Positions 37,768 through 46,518 of a stretch of 64,000 bases of DNA are shown piece after piece. Positions within the stretch are counted from its first letter, which is position 1. Each line of letters begins with the position of its first letter. The notes under the pieces are model-generated. The model made no database searches. It was given only the letters and a program-made list of their open reading frames with translations, and was not told the origin of the DNA. Both the position numbers and the translations under genes were made by a program. Source of the DNA: Cognatundibacterium griseum (GTDB lineage: Bacteria; Pseudomonadota; Gammaproteobacteria; Burkholderiales; Burkholderiaceae_D); assembly GCF_014284195.1 (NCBI RefSeq), contig NZ_JACOGC010000003.1:281060-345059 (forward strand), read 5' to 3'.

Positions 37768-38874
37768 ATGCGCTTTTTGAAAGAACCTGATTACTCGCAC
37801 GGCAAAACCGGAAAAACGGCGGTCGTGCTGATCAATCTCGGCACGCCGGATGCACCGACCACATCGGCAGTGCGTCGTTACCTGAAACAATTTCTGTGGG
37901 ACAGACGGGTGGTGGAAGTGCCGCGATTCATCTGGTGGCTGATCCTGCGCCTCATCATTCTGCCGTTCCGCTCCGGCCAGTCGGCCAGAAAATATGCATC
38001 TATCTGGACCAATGACGGTTCGCCGCTGCTGGTGCATACCGCCAAACAGGCTGCGCTGCTCAAGGGCTATCTGGGCGAGCGCGGCCACGAAGTGCATGTT
38101 GCTCATGCCATGCGCTACGGCTCGCCGTCGATCCCGTCCGTGCTGGAAAAACTGAAAGCAGACGGTTACGACCGCCTGCTGATGCTGTCGGCGTATCCGC
38201 AATATTCCGCCACCACCACGGCATCCAATTTCGATGCCGTATTCCAGCACTATCAGCAAGTACGGAATATTCCTGAATTGCGTCTGGTAAAAAATTATCA
38301 CGACCATGAGGCTTACATCGAAGCGCTGCGCCAGTCCGTGTTGCAGCACTGGCAGACTGAAGGCCGCCCTGAAAAGCTGGTCATGAGTTTTCATGGCCTG
38401 CCCAAGGCATTTCTGCTGCGTGGTGACCCGTATCATTGCGAATGTTATAAAACCGCCCGCCTGCTGGCAGAAAAGCTGGGGCTGAGCAAAGAGGAATACA
38501 TCGTCAGCTTCCAGTCCCGCCTGGGTCGCGCAGAATGGCTGCAACCCTATACCGCGCCAGTCGTGAAACAGCTGGCGAAAGACGGCATCAAGCGGATCGA
38601 CGTGATTTGCCCCGGCTTTATTGCCGACTGCCTGGAAACGCTGGAAGAAATCGCAATCGAAGTCCGTGCTGAATTCATGCAGGCAGGCGGCAAGGAATTT
38701 CATTACATTCCCTGCCTCAACGAATCGCCCGTATGGATGCGCGCACTGGCAGAAATCGCCGAGCAGCATCTGATCGGCTGGCCGACCATGCTGACCGCCA
38801 GCATGCGTGAAGAGCAGAAAAAGCAGGCGCTGCTCAGCCGCGCCGAAGCAAAACGGCTCGGTGCCGATCACTGA
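37768..38874 (+). CDS. hemH: Ferrochelatase
   Basis: Inserts ferrous iron into protoporphyrin IX, the last step of heme synthesis (368 residues). The catalytic histidine lies in MSFHGLPKAFLLRGDPYHCEC; AVVLINLGTPDAPT starts the conserved core and CPGFIADCLETLEEI closes it. A long opposite-strand open frame of 373 codons runs along nearly the whole gene but has no recognisable product. It follows recN and is 2 bp from apaH. Confidence 0.96.
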   Translation: MRFLKEPDYSHGKTGKTAVVLINLGTPDAPTTSAVRRYLKQFLWDRRVVEVPRFIWWLILRLIILPFRSGQSARKYASIWTNDGSPLLVHTAKQAALLKGYLGERGHEVHVAHAMRYGSPSIPSVLEKLKADGYDRLLMLSAYPQYSATTTASNFDAVFQHYQQVRNIPELRLVKNYHDHEAYIEALRQSVLQHWQTEGRPEKLVMSFHGLPKAFLLRGDPYHCECYKTARLLAEKLGLSKEEYIVSFQSRLGRAEWLQPYTAPVVKQLAKDGIKRIDVICPGFIADCLETLEEIAIEVRAEFMQAGGKEFHYIPCLNESPVWMRALAEIAEQHLIGWPTMLTASMREEQKKQALLSRAEAKRLGADH

Positions 38875-38876
38875 GC

Positions 38877-39713
38877 ATGCCAGTCACGTATTTCATCGGC
38901 GACATTCAGGGCTGCGCCACCGAGCTGCGCCAGTTGCTGGCGCGGATCGAAGCCAGAGCACCGGATGCCCGCTATCTGTTTGCCGGTGATCTGGTGAACC
39001 GGGGGCCGGAATCACTCGACAGCCTGCGCCTGATCCGCAGCCTGCAACAACAGGGCCGCGCCGACAGCGTGCTGGGCAATCACGATCTGCATCTGCTGGC
39101 GGTGGCGCATGGAATACGGCCGGCACACCGGGATGACACGCTGCAGGAAATCCTGCAGGCGCCAGACCGCGAAACGCTGCTCGGCTGGTTGCGCCAGCGG
39201 CCGATGGCGATCATGGAACAGCAGCATCTGCTGATCCATGCCGGACTCTACCCGGCATGGAGTGCCGGCCAGACCCTGCAACTGGCAGGGGAAGTGGAGA
39301 ACATGCTGCGCGGGCACGGCTGGCTGGACTTTCTGCGCCACATGTATGGCAATCAGCCGGATACCTGGAATGACGGCTTGCAGGGCGACGACCGCCTGCG
39401 CTGCATCATCAATGCGCTGACCCGTATGCGCTTTTGCGATCAAAGCGGACGCATGGATTTTGCCATCAAGGATGGTGCCGCCTCGGCACCGCCCGCTTAT
39501 CTGCCCTGGTTTGACCTGCCGCGCCGCAGCGCAGATTGCACAGTGGTGTTCGGACACTGGTCCACGCTGGGACTGGTGTTGCGCCCGAACCTGATCAGCC
39601 TGGATACCGGATGCGTCTGGGGCGGCAAACTGACTGCCGTCTGCCTGGAAACCCGCGAAGTGATTCAGATAGACAGCCCACAGCACCGCAAACCAATCCA
39701 GTGCCCGACCTGA
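38877..39713 (+). CDS. apaH: Bis(5'-nucleosyl)-tetraphosphatase, symmetrical
   Basis: Metallophosphatase (278 residues) that splits Ap4A into two ADP and removes Np4 caps from RNA. The calcineurin-type motifs GDIQGC, GDLVNRGPESL and GNHDLHLLAVAHG are intact. It starts 2 bp after the hemH stop, so the two are certainly coupled, and it is followed by the dispersed repeat. Confidence 0.95.
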   Translation: MPVTYFIGDIQGCATELRQLLARIEARAPDARYLFAGDLVNRGPESLDSLRLIRSLQQQGRADSVLGNHDLHLLAVAHGIRPAHRDDTLQEILQAPDRETLLGWLRQRPMAIMEQQHLLIHAGLYPAWSAGQTLQLAGEVENMLRGHGWLDFLRHMYGNQPDTWNDGLQGDDRLRCIINALTRMRFCDQSGRMDFAIKDGAASAPPAYLPWFDLPRRSADCTVVFGHWSTLGLVLRPNLISLDTGCVWGGKLTAVCLETREVIQIDSPQHRKPIQCPT

Positions 39714-39838
39714 TGGAGCGTAAAATATACTCCCCCCAGTATGTTTGAAAGCCCTTTATTGACGCAGAGAATAGGGCATTTTTAAGGAATACTCCCCTTA
39801 AAAATCAGTCATACCAGTTGGTTTTTTCAGAAAAACTG
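39714..39838. other. Intergenic gap between convergent genes with repeat copy 2
   Basis: This 125-bp gap between apaH and the acyltransferase gene is almost filled by repeat copy 2. GGTTTTTTCAG near 39820 gives a U-rich end on the plus strand. Confidence 0.5.
39724..39800 (+). repeat. Dispersed intergenic repeat, copy 2
   Basis: Opens with ATACTCCCCCCAGTAT (39727-39742), then shares GCCCTTTATT and a GGGCAT-TTTTAAGG stretch with copy 1, and ends with a second ATACTCCCC box (39789-39797). The centre can fold (GCCCT/AGGGC) and is followed by a short U-run, so it could also act as a terminator for apaH. Here it lies between two gene ends, which argues against a promoter operator role. Confidence 0.7.
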
Positions 39839-40579
39839 TCAGGTCTCGGCAGACACACCCAGCGCCTGCATCACTGCGCTGCGCGCCTGTTGCGCGACAT
39901 CGCGGCGGTGTGCGCCTTCGGTGGAAATGGCAGGCAGACGAATCAGTTCGGCGGTCATGCGCGGCGCCGTCAGGATGACGCGCAGGCTGTCGACAAACGT
40001 CATCTCGCCAATGAAATCCGCCGCTGTGTGAAACTGCCCGCTGGCATCGATATAGCGAATCACGAATGGCTGCACCGGCACCTTTGCCTCAATCGCGGCC
40101 TCGAACAGATTGGCGTGAAATGGCAGCACCGTTCCCTGCGCGGCAGTCGTGCCTTCGGGGAAAAAAGCAATCCGCTTGCCTGCCTGAATCTGATGCACCA
40201 GTCCTTCATAAATCCGGCGTACCTCGCGCTGCTTGCCGCGCGCCAGGAAAATCGTTCCGGCCTGCTCACATAACCAGCCCACCAGCGGCCAGCTGCGAAT
40301 ATCTGCCTTAGCGACAAAATGGCAGGGATGCAAGGTGTTAATCACAAAAATATCGAGCCAGGAAACATGGTTTGACACGATCAGCGCCGTTTTCGCCACG
40401 ACACCTTCGCTGGCATCCTGGAATGCCACATCGACGGTGCAGATTGCCAGCAATTGCTGCGACCAGCGACGTATCAGACGTTCACGCCGCTCAGGGCTGG
40501 AAAAAGGAAACTGGCAGGCACAGGTCAGCATGCCTGCCATCAGGTGAATGAAGATACGGAAAAAATGCCAGACAATCAT
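39839..40579 (-). CDS. 1-acyl-sn-glycerol-3-phosphate acyltransferase family protein
   Basis: PlsC-type membrane enzyme (246 residues) that adds a second acyl chain to lysophosphatidic acid. The catalytic NHVSWLD motif (HX4D) is around residues 70-76, and the acceptor-binding FPEGTT is around 141-146. One N-terminal hydrophobic segment anchors it to the inner membrane. It lies downstream of the pyrimidine genes on the same strand, a position often seen in Burkholderiales. Confidence 0.92.
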   Translation of the reverse strand: MIVWHFFRIFIHLMAGMLTCACQFPFSSPERRERLIRRWSQQLLAICTVDVAFQDASEGVVAKTALIVSNHVSWLDIFVINTLHPCHFVAKADIRSWPLVGWLCEQAGTIFLARGKQREVRRIYEGLVHQIQAGKRIAFFPEGTTAAQGTVLPFHANLFEAAIEAKVPVQPFVIRYIDASGQFHTAADFIGEMTFVDSLRVILTAPRMTAELIRLPAISTEGAHRRDVAQQARSAVMQALGVSAET

Positions 40580-40738
40580 GCCAAACCTGTCAGATATCCA
40601 GAGTAGATATCGCTAATCATGTTTCTTGTTGATCGGAACCGGCTCCGCTGCAGTAGCCGCCGGAGCCGGATGGTGATGCGTATGCGTTTCAGGTCTTCGC
40701 ATCAGGCAGGCTGTACCCAGCCTGATGATGCTGTCCGT
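40580..40738 (-). other. Gap after pyrX with two stable hairpins
   Basis: Two inverted repeats lie here: CATCAGGC/GCCTGATG (40700-40707, 40720-40727) and the perfect 9-bp CCGGCTCCG/CGGAGCCGG (40639-40647, 40661-40669). Neither is followed by a U-run. They may stabilise or weaken the pyr transcript before the acyltransferase gene. Confidence 0.5.
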
Positions 40739-42025
40739 TTAATGCAGGGCGTCATAAGCGACATGGCCGGCAACCATCGTGAGCTTCACCACCCCGGGCA
40801 ATTCATAACCGAGGAAAGGGGTATGCTTGCCCTGGCTGACCAGCGCCGAAGCGGTGACGGCCCAATGGACAGCAGGGTCAAACACACACAGATCCGCCCC
40901 CTGCCCCACCTGCAGGCAACCCGCAGGAATACCGGCCACCCTGGCTGCATCCTGGCTGATTTTTGCCAGTGCCTGCGGCAGGCTGATTTCTCCGCGGCTG
41001 TCTGCCGCCCATTTCAATGTCAGTGACAACAGCAACTCCAGCCCGGTGGCGCCAGGGGAAGCTTCTGCAAACGGCAGCAATTTCTCATCATCGTCCACCG
41101 GCGTATGGTCGGAGCAGATCGCATCGATCGTGCCATCCTGCAATGCCGTTTTAATCGCATCGCGATCGCGCTGGCTGCGCAGTGGCGGCGTCATGCGGGC
41201 ATTGGAATCAAAAAAGCCGATATCGGCATCCGTCAGATGCACATGATGTGCGCCCACATCGCAGGTCAGCGGCAAACCTTCCTTTTTCGCCTGCCGCACC
41301 AGCTCCAGCCCCGCTGCCGAGGAAATCCGGCACAGATGCACCTTGGCGCCGGTGGCGCGCATCAGTTCAAACAAAGTATGCAGCGCAATGGTCTCCGCCA
41401 TCACCGGCACACCGGACAAGCCCAGCCGCGATGCCAGTGGCCCGCTGTGCGCCACACCGCCCTTGCCGATATAGGCATCCTGCGGCCGCAGCCAGACCGT
41501 GTAGCCGAAGGTGCTGGCATATTGCAGTGCGCGCTGCAGCGTGCCGGTATCCCTGACGGGCTCTTCTGCCTGTGAAAAACCGATACAGCCGGCATCGGTC
41601 AGTGCCGCCATTTCCGTCAGCGCTTCGCCGCGCAGGCCAATGGTCAGCGCACCCAGCGGATACACATGCGCCTTGTTCTGGGTGCGGGCACGCTGCTTCA
41701 GCATTTCTACCAGTCCGGATTCATCCAGCACCGGATCGGTATCCGGCGGACACACCAGGCTGGTCACACCGCCGCGCATGGCTGCCTGCAATTCAGACTC
41801 CAGCGTCGCCTTGTATTCAAAGCCCGGTTCACGCAGGCGCACGCTCAGATCCACCAGCCCCGGTGCGACCACCAGTCCGGCGGCATCAATGACTTTGTTG
41901 GCGACGAAATCTGCCGGTGCAGCACCGAGCGCGACAATTTTTCCTGCCGCAATAAACACATCCTGCACCGCATCCACGCCATTCGCCGGATCGATCACGC
42001 GGCCATTTTTAATCTGTATTTTCAT
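40739..42025 (-). CDS. pyrX: Dihydroorotase-like protein without metal ligands (PyrX)
   Basis: Homologue of type I dihydroorotase (428 residues) that appears inactive. The metal-binding HxH of the normal DLHVHLREPG stretch is DLSVRLREPG here. A later ligand histidine is lost (HLCRIS instead of HxCHIS). The usual DHAPH ends as SDHTPV. Pseudo-dihydroorotases of this kind (PyrX or PyrC') are known in Pseudomonas and relatives as structural partners that assemble aspartate transcarbamoylase. It follows pyrB by 10 bp, which supports that role. An active dihydroorotase must be encoded elsewhere. ATG at 42025 gives the normal MKIQIKNGRVIDP start. Confidence 0.85.
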   Translation of the reverse strand: MKIQIKNGRVIDPANGVDAVQDVFIAAGKIVALGAAPADFVANKVIDAAGLVVAPGLVDLSVRLREPGFEYKATLESELQAAMRGGVTSLVCPPDTDPVLDESGLVEMLKQRARTQNKAHVYPLGALTIGLRGEALTEMAALTDAGCIGFSQAEEPVRDTGTLQRALQYASTFGYTVWLRPQDAYIGKGGVAHSGPLASRLGLSGVPVMAETIALHTLFELMRATGAKVHLCRISSAAGLELVRQAKKEGLPLTCDVGAHHVHLTDADIGFFDSNARMTPPLRSQRDRDAIKTALQDGTIDAICSDHTPVDDDEKLLPFAEASPGATGLELLLSLTLKWAADSRGEISLPQALAKISQDAARVAGIPAGCLQVGQGADLCVFDPAVHWAVTASALVSQGKHTPFLGYELPGVVKLTMVAGHVAYDALH

Positions 42026-42035
42026 CTTGTTTTCC

Positions 42036-43010
42036 TCAGGCGTCGCTGCCACTGTTACCGGCAACAATACTCATCACCGCCATGCGCACTGCAATCCCGA
42101 ACGTCACCTGCGGCAGGATCACGGCCTGCGGGCCGTCTGCCACGGCGGAATCAATTTCCACGCCGCGGTTCATCGGCCCCGGATGCATCACGATGGCATC
42201 CGGTTTCGCCAGCGCCAGACGTTCCGGTGTCAGGCCGTAGCTTTTGAAATATTCCTGCGCCGATGGCAGCAACGCGCCGCTCATGCGTTCATTCTGCAGA
42301 CGCAGCATGATGATCACGTCCACGCCCTTCAGACCTTCGTTCATATCGGTGAATACGCGCACGCCCATCTGCTCCAGCCCGCCCGGCAACAGCGTATGTG
42401 GCCCGATCACGCGCACTTCCGGCACCCCCAGCGTGGTCAGTGCATGGATGTCTGAGCGTGCGACACGGCTGTGCAGCACATCGCCGACGATCGCTACCGT
42501 CAGGTTGGTGAAATCTTTTTTGTAGTGGCGGATGGTGTACATGTCCAGCAAACCCTGCGTCGGATGCGCATGGCGGCCGTCACCGGCATTCACCACATGA
42601 ACGTGATGCTGTTTCGTGTCGTTCAGATGTTTAGCGATCAGGAAAGGCGCGCCGGAAGTCGCGTGGCGCACCACAAACATATCGGCGTGCATGGCGGCCA
42701 GATTGTCGATCGTATCGAGCAGCGATTCGCCTTTGCTGGTGCTGGAGGCAGCGATGTTGAGGTTAATCACATCCGCTGACAGGCGTTTGGAAGCGATTTC
42801 GAAAGTCGTGCGGGTGCGCGTCGAATTTTCAAAAAACAGATTGAACACGCTTTTACCGCGCAGCAGCGGCACCTTTTTCACTTCACGGTCGCTGATGCTG
42901 ACGAAAGAAGACGCGGTATCGAGAATGTGATTCACGATCGCTTTCGGCAAACCTTCAATCGTCAGCAGGTGCTGAAGTTCGCCATGTTTATTGAGCTGGG
43001 GGTTATACAT
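42036..43010 (-). CDS. pyrB: Aspartate carbamoyltransferase catalytic chain
   Basis: Catalyses carbamoyl phosphate plus aspartate to carbamoyl aspartate, the first committed pyrimidine step (324 residues). The carbamoyl-phosphate motif [12 protein letters not shown] and the [12 protein letters not shown] segment are intact. ATG at 43010 overlaps the pyrR stop by 8 bp. A TTG two codons upstream is the alternative. No pyrI regulatory gene is present; the inactive PyrX downstream takes that place in this class of enzyme. Confidence 0.95.
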   Translation of the reverse strand: MYNPQLNKHGELQHLLTIEGLPKAIVNHILDTASSFVSISDREVKKVPLLRGKSVFNLFFENSTRTRTTFEIASKRLSADVINLNIAASSTSKGESLLDTIDNLAAMHADMFVVRHATSGAPFLIAKHLNDTKQHHVHVVNAGDGRHAHPTQGLLDMYTIRHYKKDFTNLTVAIVGDVLHSRVARSDIHALTTLGVPEVRVIGPHTLLPGGLEQMGVRVFTDMNEGLKGVDVIIMLRLQNERMSGALLPSAQEYFKSYGLTPERLALAKPDAIVMHPGPMNRGVEIDSAVADGPQAVILPQVTFGIAVRMAVMSIVAGNSGSDA

Positions 43011-43515
43011 GATCAATAGAAAAACTCAGTGTGCCGTCTTCTGCGCGTTGCAGATTCACAGAGACAGCGGGTTCAAAGGCGGCGACATGCGCCACGAAAT
43101 CAGCAGCAACCGGCAACTGACGTCCGCCGCGGTCAACCAGCGCAGCCAGCATCACGCGGGCCGGACGCCCATAGTCAAATAATTCGTTGATTGCCGCCCG
43201 GGTAGTACGTCCGGTGTACAGCACGTCATCCACCAGAATGATCTGAGCATCATCAACCGCAAATGGGATATAGGTTGGCTTCACATCCGCATGCAGCCCC
43301 TTTGCGGCATAGTCATCGCGGTAAAACGAAACGTCAATCAGCCCCGGCTTATTTTTGAGGCCGAGATCATTCACCAGGCGTTCCGCAATCCAGGCGCCAC
43401 CGGAATAGATACCGATGATGGCAAGCTGATCATTGGCGGCGGCCAGCGGTTTGATTTGCTGCAAAAGCTGCTGGTACAAGACTTCCGCATCAAGTGGAGT
43501 GGAAACTGTCATCAT
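43003..43515 (-). CDS. pyrR: PyrR bifunctional regulator / uracil phosphoribosyltransferase
   Basis: Phosphoribosyltransferase-fold protein (170 residues). The PRPP-binding loop is [16 protein letters not shown]. In Bacillus, PyrR binds pyr mRNA and attenuates transcription; in Proteobacteria its role is less settled and may be limited to uracil salvage. No anti-terminator or PyrR RNA-binding loop was recognised near it. It overlaps pyrB by 8 bp and yqgF by 4 bp, so it is firmly within the operon. Confidence 0.9.
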   Translation of the reverse strand: MMTVSTPLDAEVLYQQLLQQIKPLAAANDQLAIIGIYSGGAWIAERLVNDLGLKNKPGLIDVSFYRDDYAAKGLHADVKPTYIPFAVDDAQIILVDDVLYTGRTTRAAINELFDYGRPARVMLAALVDRGGRQLPVAADFVAHVAAFEPAVSVNLQRAEDGTLSFSIDHV

Positions 43516-43913
43516 GGGTTCTCATCAAAATATTGTTGCAGGATCAGGGCAGCGGCAGCATCATCAATGCGCTCCCCCCGTTTGCCATGCAGCACCGCGG
43601 ATGAAAAGCGCTCATCCACCAGTGCAGTACTGACTTGAAACCGGCCTTGCAGCTGATTGGCAAAGCGCTGGCAGCGCACGGTCATTTCATGGTCAGTGCC
43701 ATCCGGATGACGCGGCAGCCCCACCACGCACAACACCGGCTGCCAGTGCGCAATCACTTCCGAGAGCGCGGCAAATTTGCCATCGTTGGTCGGCGCATCG
43801 ATAATCTGCAAAGGCTCGGCCTGCTTCAGAAATGTATTGCCAACGGCAACGCCAATGCGTCTGAGGCCAAAATCAAAGGCGAGCACAGTCCCTTCTGTCA
43901 CGCCCCCTGCCAT
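43512..43913 (-). CDS. yqgF: Putative pre-16S rRNA nuclease YqgF
   Basis: RNase H-fold protein (133 residues) known as YqgF or RuvX, involved in maturation of the 16S rRNA 5' end. The start TVLAFDFGLRRIGVAVGN gives the first catalytic aspartate. VVGLPRHPDGTDHEM and VDERFSSAVL carry the other conserved residues. It overlaps yqgE by 1 base (TGATG) and pyrR by 4. Confidence 0.93.
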   Translation of the reverse strand: MAGGVTEGTVLAFDFGLRRIGVAVGNTFLKQAEPLQIIDAPTNDGKFAALSEVIAHWQPVLCVVGLPRHPDGTDHEMTVRCQRFANQLQGRFQVSTALVDERFSSAVLHGKRGERIDDAAAALILQQYFDENP

Positions 43914-44509
43914 CAGGCATGCCCCGCGTCAGACGCCAGCATCACCGGATCAATGCCGAGCAGTTTGATGGCGGCGTGAAAGCGCTGTTCCAGCGGCAGG
44001 TCAAACAAAATATCGGCCCTGGCCGGAACTGTCAGCCAGCCATTGGCCAGTATTTCGCGCTCCAGCTGGCCTGCGCCCCAGCCAGCGTAACCGATGCTCA
44101 TCAGCACATGCGCCGGCCCTTCGCCGGCAGCAATCGCTTCCAGTACATCGCGGGAAGTCGTGAATGCGATCTCGTCGGTCACCTTGAGGGAAGAACTGTA
44201 TTTTCCGGCGGGTGTGTGCAAGACAAAACCGCGATCGTCCTGCACCGGGCCACCGAACATCACCGGCTGGCGGCCGATCGGATGCGAATCCGGAATGATT
44301 TCAAGTTTCAGATCGATCCGGTCAAACAGGCCGGAAACGGTCATGTCGGTCGGGCGGTTGATCACCATGCCCATGGCGCCACGCCGGCTGTGTTCGCACA
44401 AGTACACGACGGTGCCGCCAAATACCGGGTCCTGCATCGATGGCATCGCGATCAGGAAATGATTGGTTAAATTTAAATCCAGCGGGGAAACTGTTTCGTC
44501 GTCCGTCAT
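43913..44509 (-). CDS. yqgE: YqgE/AlgH family protein
   Basis: UPF0301 protein (198 residues from the chosen start). LTNHFLIAMPSMQDPVFGGTVVYLCEHSRRGAMGMVINRP is the family core, of unknown biochemical function. The frame opens 28 codons further upstream (44593), but AGGAG lies just before ATG 44509 and not before the upstream ATG. Choice of start is therefore fairly supported. It is the first gene of yqgE-yqgF-pyrR-pyrB-pyrX. Confidence 0.88.
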   Translation of the reverse strand: MTDDETVSPLDLNLTNHFLIAMPSMQDPVFGGTVVYLCEHSRRGAMGMVINRPTDMTVSGLFDRIDLKLEIIPDSHPIGRQPVMFGGPVQDDRGFVLHTPAGKYSSSLKVTDEIAFTTSRDVLEAIAAGEGPAHVLMSIGYAGWGAGQLEREILANGWLTVPARADILFDLPLEQRFHAAIKLLGIDPVMLASDAGHA

Positions 44510-44951
44510 GGACTCCTGATCTGCAAATGTGTCAGCAGGAACAGGAGACTGCGTATGCAGCCCTGAGTGGGAGGTTTTTTTTTGCTTCGGCATGGCAGGA
44601 TTTTAGCATTTCTGACGGAGTTTTTCGATCTGTGCGAGGAAGCAACGGGCCTGCCGGCAGGATTGCAGCACGTGTGCGCGATACAAAAAATACTGGCACA
44701 CAATGAAATATTGATGTGCAGAACAATTTCTTTATCCATTGGCAACACCGGCATCCGCTGCATGAAGGCAAGCTGACCAATTTTTGCATCGGACAGACGA
44801 ATCATGTGCTCACCAACCGGCAAGAATACTGGCTTTGTGGCAGGATGGCGGCTGAACGCCCCATCAGCGATCTCTTGCCGCGCGGGTATTTTCCAGTCAG
44901 AAACAGGTCGCTTATTTTTGCGTGACTGTTGAATGAAAGACGTATTACAGC
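44510..44951. other. Region between yqgE and photolyase with no secure gene
   Basis: Must hold divergent promoters for the pyr operon and the photolyase gene. An open frame at 44716-44925 on the plus strand (69 codons, starts MQNNFFIHWQHRHP) has plausible codon use but no ribosome binding site or known product. On the minus strand a frame covers 44506-44994 and overlaps the photolyase start; it looks like antisense. No riboswitch or strong promoter was recognised. Confidence 0.4.
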
Positions 44952-46454
44952 ATGACAAATCAGAAAAAAAATTCCCCCTCATTTCAGCGCTCACTGGTCT
45001 GGTTCCGGCGCGACCTGCGCTGCCACGATCATGCTGCGCTGTATCATGCGCTGCGTCAAAGCCAGTCCGTATTCTGCGTCTTTATTTTTGACCGTACCCT
45101 GTTACACGGTTTGCCCGCAAATGACCGGCGGGTACGCTTCATTCATGACAGTGTGCGTGAACTACGGGCAGACATTGAACAACAGGGTGGTTGCCTGCTG
45201 GTCGAGTATGCCGATCCGCTCGAAGCGATTCCCCGGATTGCTGCCGGGCTGGAGATTGATGCCGTATTCGTAAATCACGATTACGAACCGGCCGCTATGG
45301 CGCGGGATGCTGATGTGGCGCGCACGCTGTCGCAAAGCGGGCGTGCGTTCCTGAGCAGCAAAGATCAGGTCATTTTTGAAAAAGATGAGGTGTTGTCGCA
45401 ATCAGGCAAACCGTTCTCGGTATTCACACCCTACAAAAATGGCTGGCTGCGCCAGTTGTATGCGGACGGTGGCGATTTTTATGCCAAAGCCTATCCGGTC
45501 AGCGATTATGCGGCGCATTTTGCCTCTCACCCATCAGCTCCGCTGCCGGATCTGGCCGAGATGGGATTTTCCGCCGACGATGCACACAAAATGCCGGTGC
45601 CAGCCGGCATGTCCGGCGCCAGCAGCTTATTTCAGGAATTCATGGGCCGTATGCAAAACTATGACGCGGCCCGTGATTTTCCGGCGATCAAAGGACCTTC
45701 CTATCTGTCTGTCCATTTACGTTTCGGCACAATCTCGATACGCAGCCTGGTCAGGGCAGCATTACAGGAAATCCGCACCGCCAGCCAGCGCGGAGCGGAA
45801 GTCTGGTTATCGGAACTGATCTGGCGTGATTTCTATTTTATGATCCTGCATCATCATCCTTCAGTGACAACACATGCGTTTAAGCCGGATTACGATGCCA
45901 TCCAGTGGGAAACAGGGCCGCAGGCCGATGCATTGTTTCAGGCGTGGTGCGAAGGAAACACCGGCTATCCGCTGGTCGATGCCGCGATGCGGCAGCTGAA
46001 TCAGACCGGCTACATGCATAACCGCCTGCGCATGGTGACCGCCAGTTTTCTGATCAAAGATCTGGGTATCGACTGGCGGCGTGGCGAGGCTTATTTTGCG
46101 CTCAGGCTCAATGATTTTGATCTGGCTGCCAATAATGGCGGCTGGCAATGGGCGGCCTCGTCCGGCTGCGATGCCCAGCCCTATTTCCGCATCTTCAACC
46201 CGATCACGCAATCAGAAAAATTCGACGCCGACGGTAAATTTATCAGCCGCTATCTGCCACAACTGGCGCCGCTGGCACGACTCGCCCCCCGTTCGCTGCA
46301 TGCACCGTGGAAAGCCTCTCCTGCCCTGCTGCAACAGGCCGGGATACGTCTCGGGGACAATTATCCCTGCCCGATCATCGAGCATGAACAGGCGCGGCAA
46401 CATACCCTGAGCCGTTATGCTGTCGTCAAAAAACCGGGAACGCACATCGACTGA
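44952..46454 (+). CDS. phrB: Deoxyribodipyrimidine photolyase
   Basis: Light-driven repair enzyme for cyclobutane pyrimidine dimers (500 residues, class I). The antenna domain begins SLVWFRRDLRCHDHAAL. The FAD domain carries WLSELIWRDFYFMIL, TGYMHNRLRMVTASFLIKDLGIDWRRGE and the tryptophan-rich ANNGGWQWAASSGCDAQPYFRIFNP. The key substrate-contacting and electron-relay tryptophans appear present. It stands alone on the plus strand and converges with the GST gene. Confidence 0.95.
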   Translation: MTNQKKNSPSFQRSLVWFRRDLRCHDHAALYHALRQSQSVFCVFIFDRTLLHGLPANDRRVRFIHDSVRELRADIEQQGGCLLVEYADPLEAIPRIAAGLEIDAVFVNHDYEPAAMARDADVARTLSQSGRAFLSSKDQVIFEKDEVLSQSGKPFSVFTPYKNGWLRQLYADGGDFYAKAYPVSDYAAHFASHPSAPLPDLAEMGFSADDAHKMPVPAGMSGASSLFQEFMGRMQNYDAARDFPAIKGPSYLSVHLRFGTISIRSLVRAALQEIRTASQRGAEVWLSELIWRDFYFMILHHHPSVTTHAFKPDYDAIQWETGPQADALFQAWCEGNTGYPLVDAAMRQLNQTGYMHNRLRMVTASFLIKDLGIDWRRGEAYFALRLNDFDLAANNGGWQWAASSGCDAQPYFRIFNPITQSEKFDADGKFISRYLPQLAPLARLAPRSLHAPWKASPALLQQAGIRLGDNYPCPIIEHEQARQHTLSRYAVVKKPGTHID

Positions 46455-46518
46455 AATGTTTGGGCAGCCATACCAGCCACAGCGCGACAGCCGAAAGGCA
46501 GCCGTGCTCCTCTCCTGC

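Noticed and set aside
37750..38871. 373-codon open frame on the minus strand opposite hemH
   Set aside because: hemH is unmistakable on the plus strand. The antisense product has no motif and is rich in Gln/His/Phe, as expected from reading the complement of a coding frame.
44600..44700. Cobalamin- or TPP-type riboswitch upstream of photolyase
   Set aside because: GC-rich pieces looked suggestive, but none of the conserved cores (such as CTGAGA) is present.
44716..44925. 69-codon plus-strand frame upstream of the photolyase gene
   Set aside because: Codon use is plausible, but there is no ribosome binding site or known family. Kept only as a remark in the gap entry.
44506..44994. 162-codon minus-strand frame between yqgE and photolyase
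   Set aside because: Overlaps the starts of two certain genes and shows no domain.
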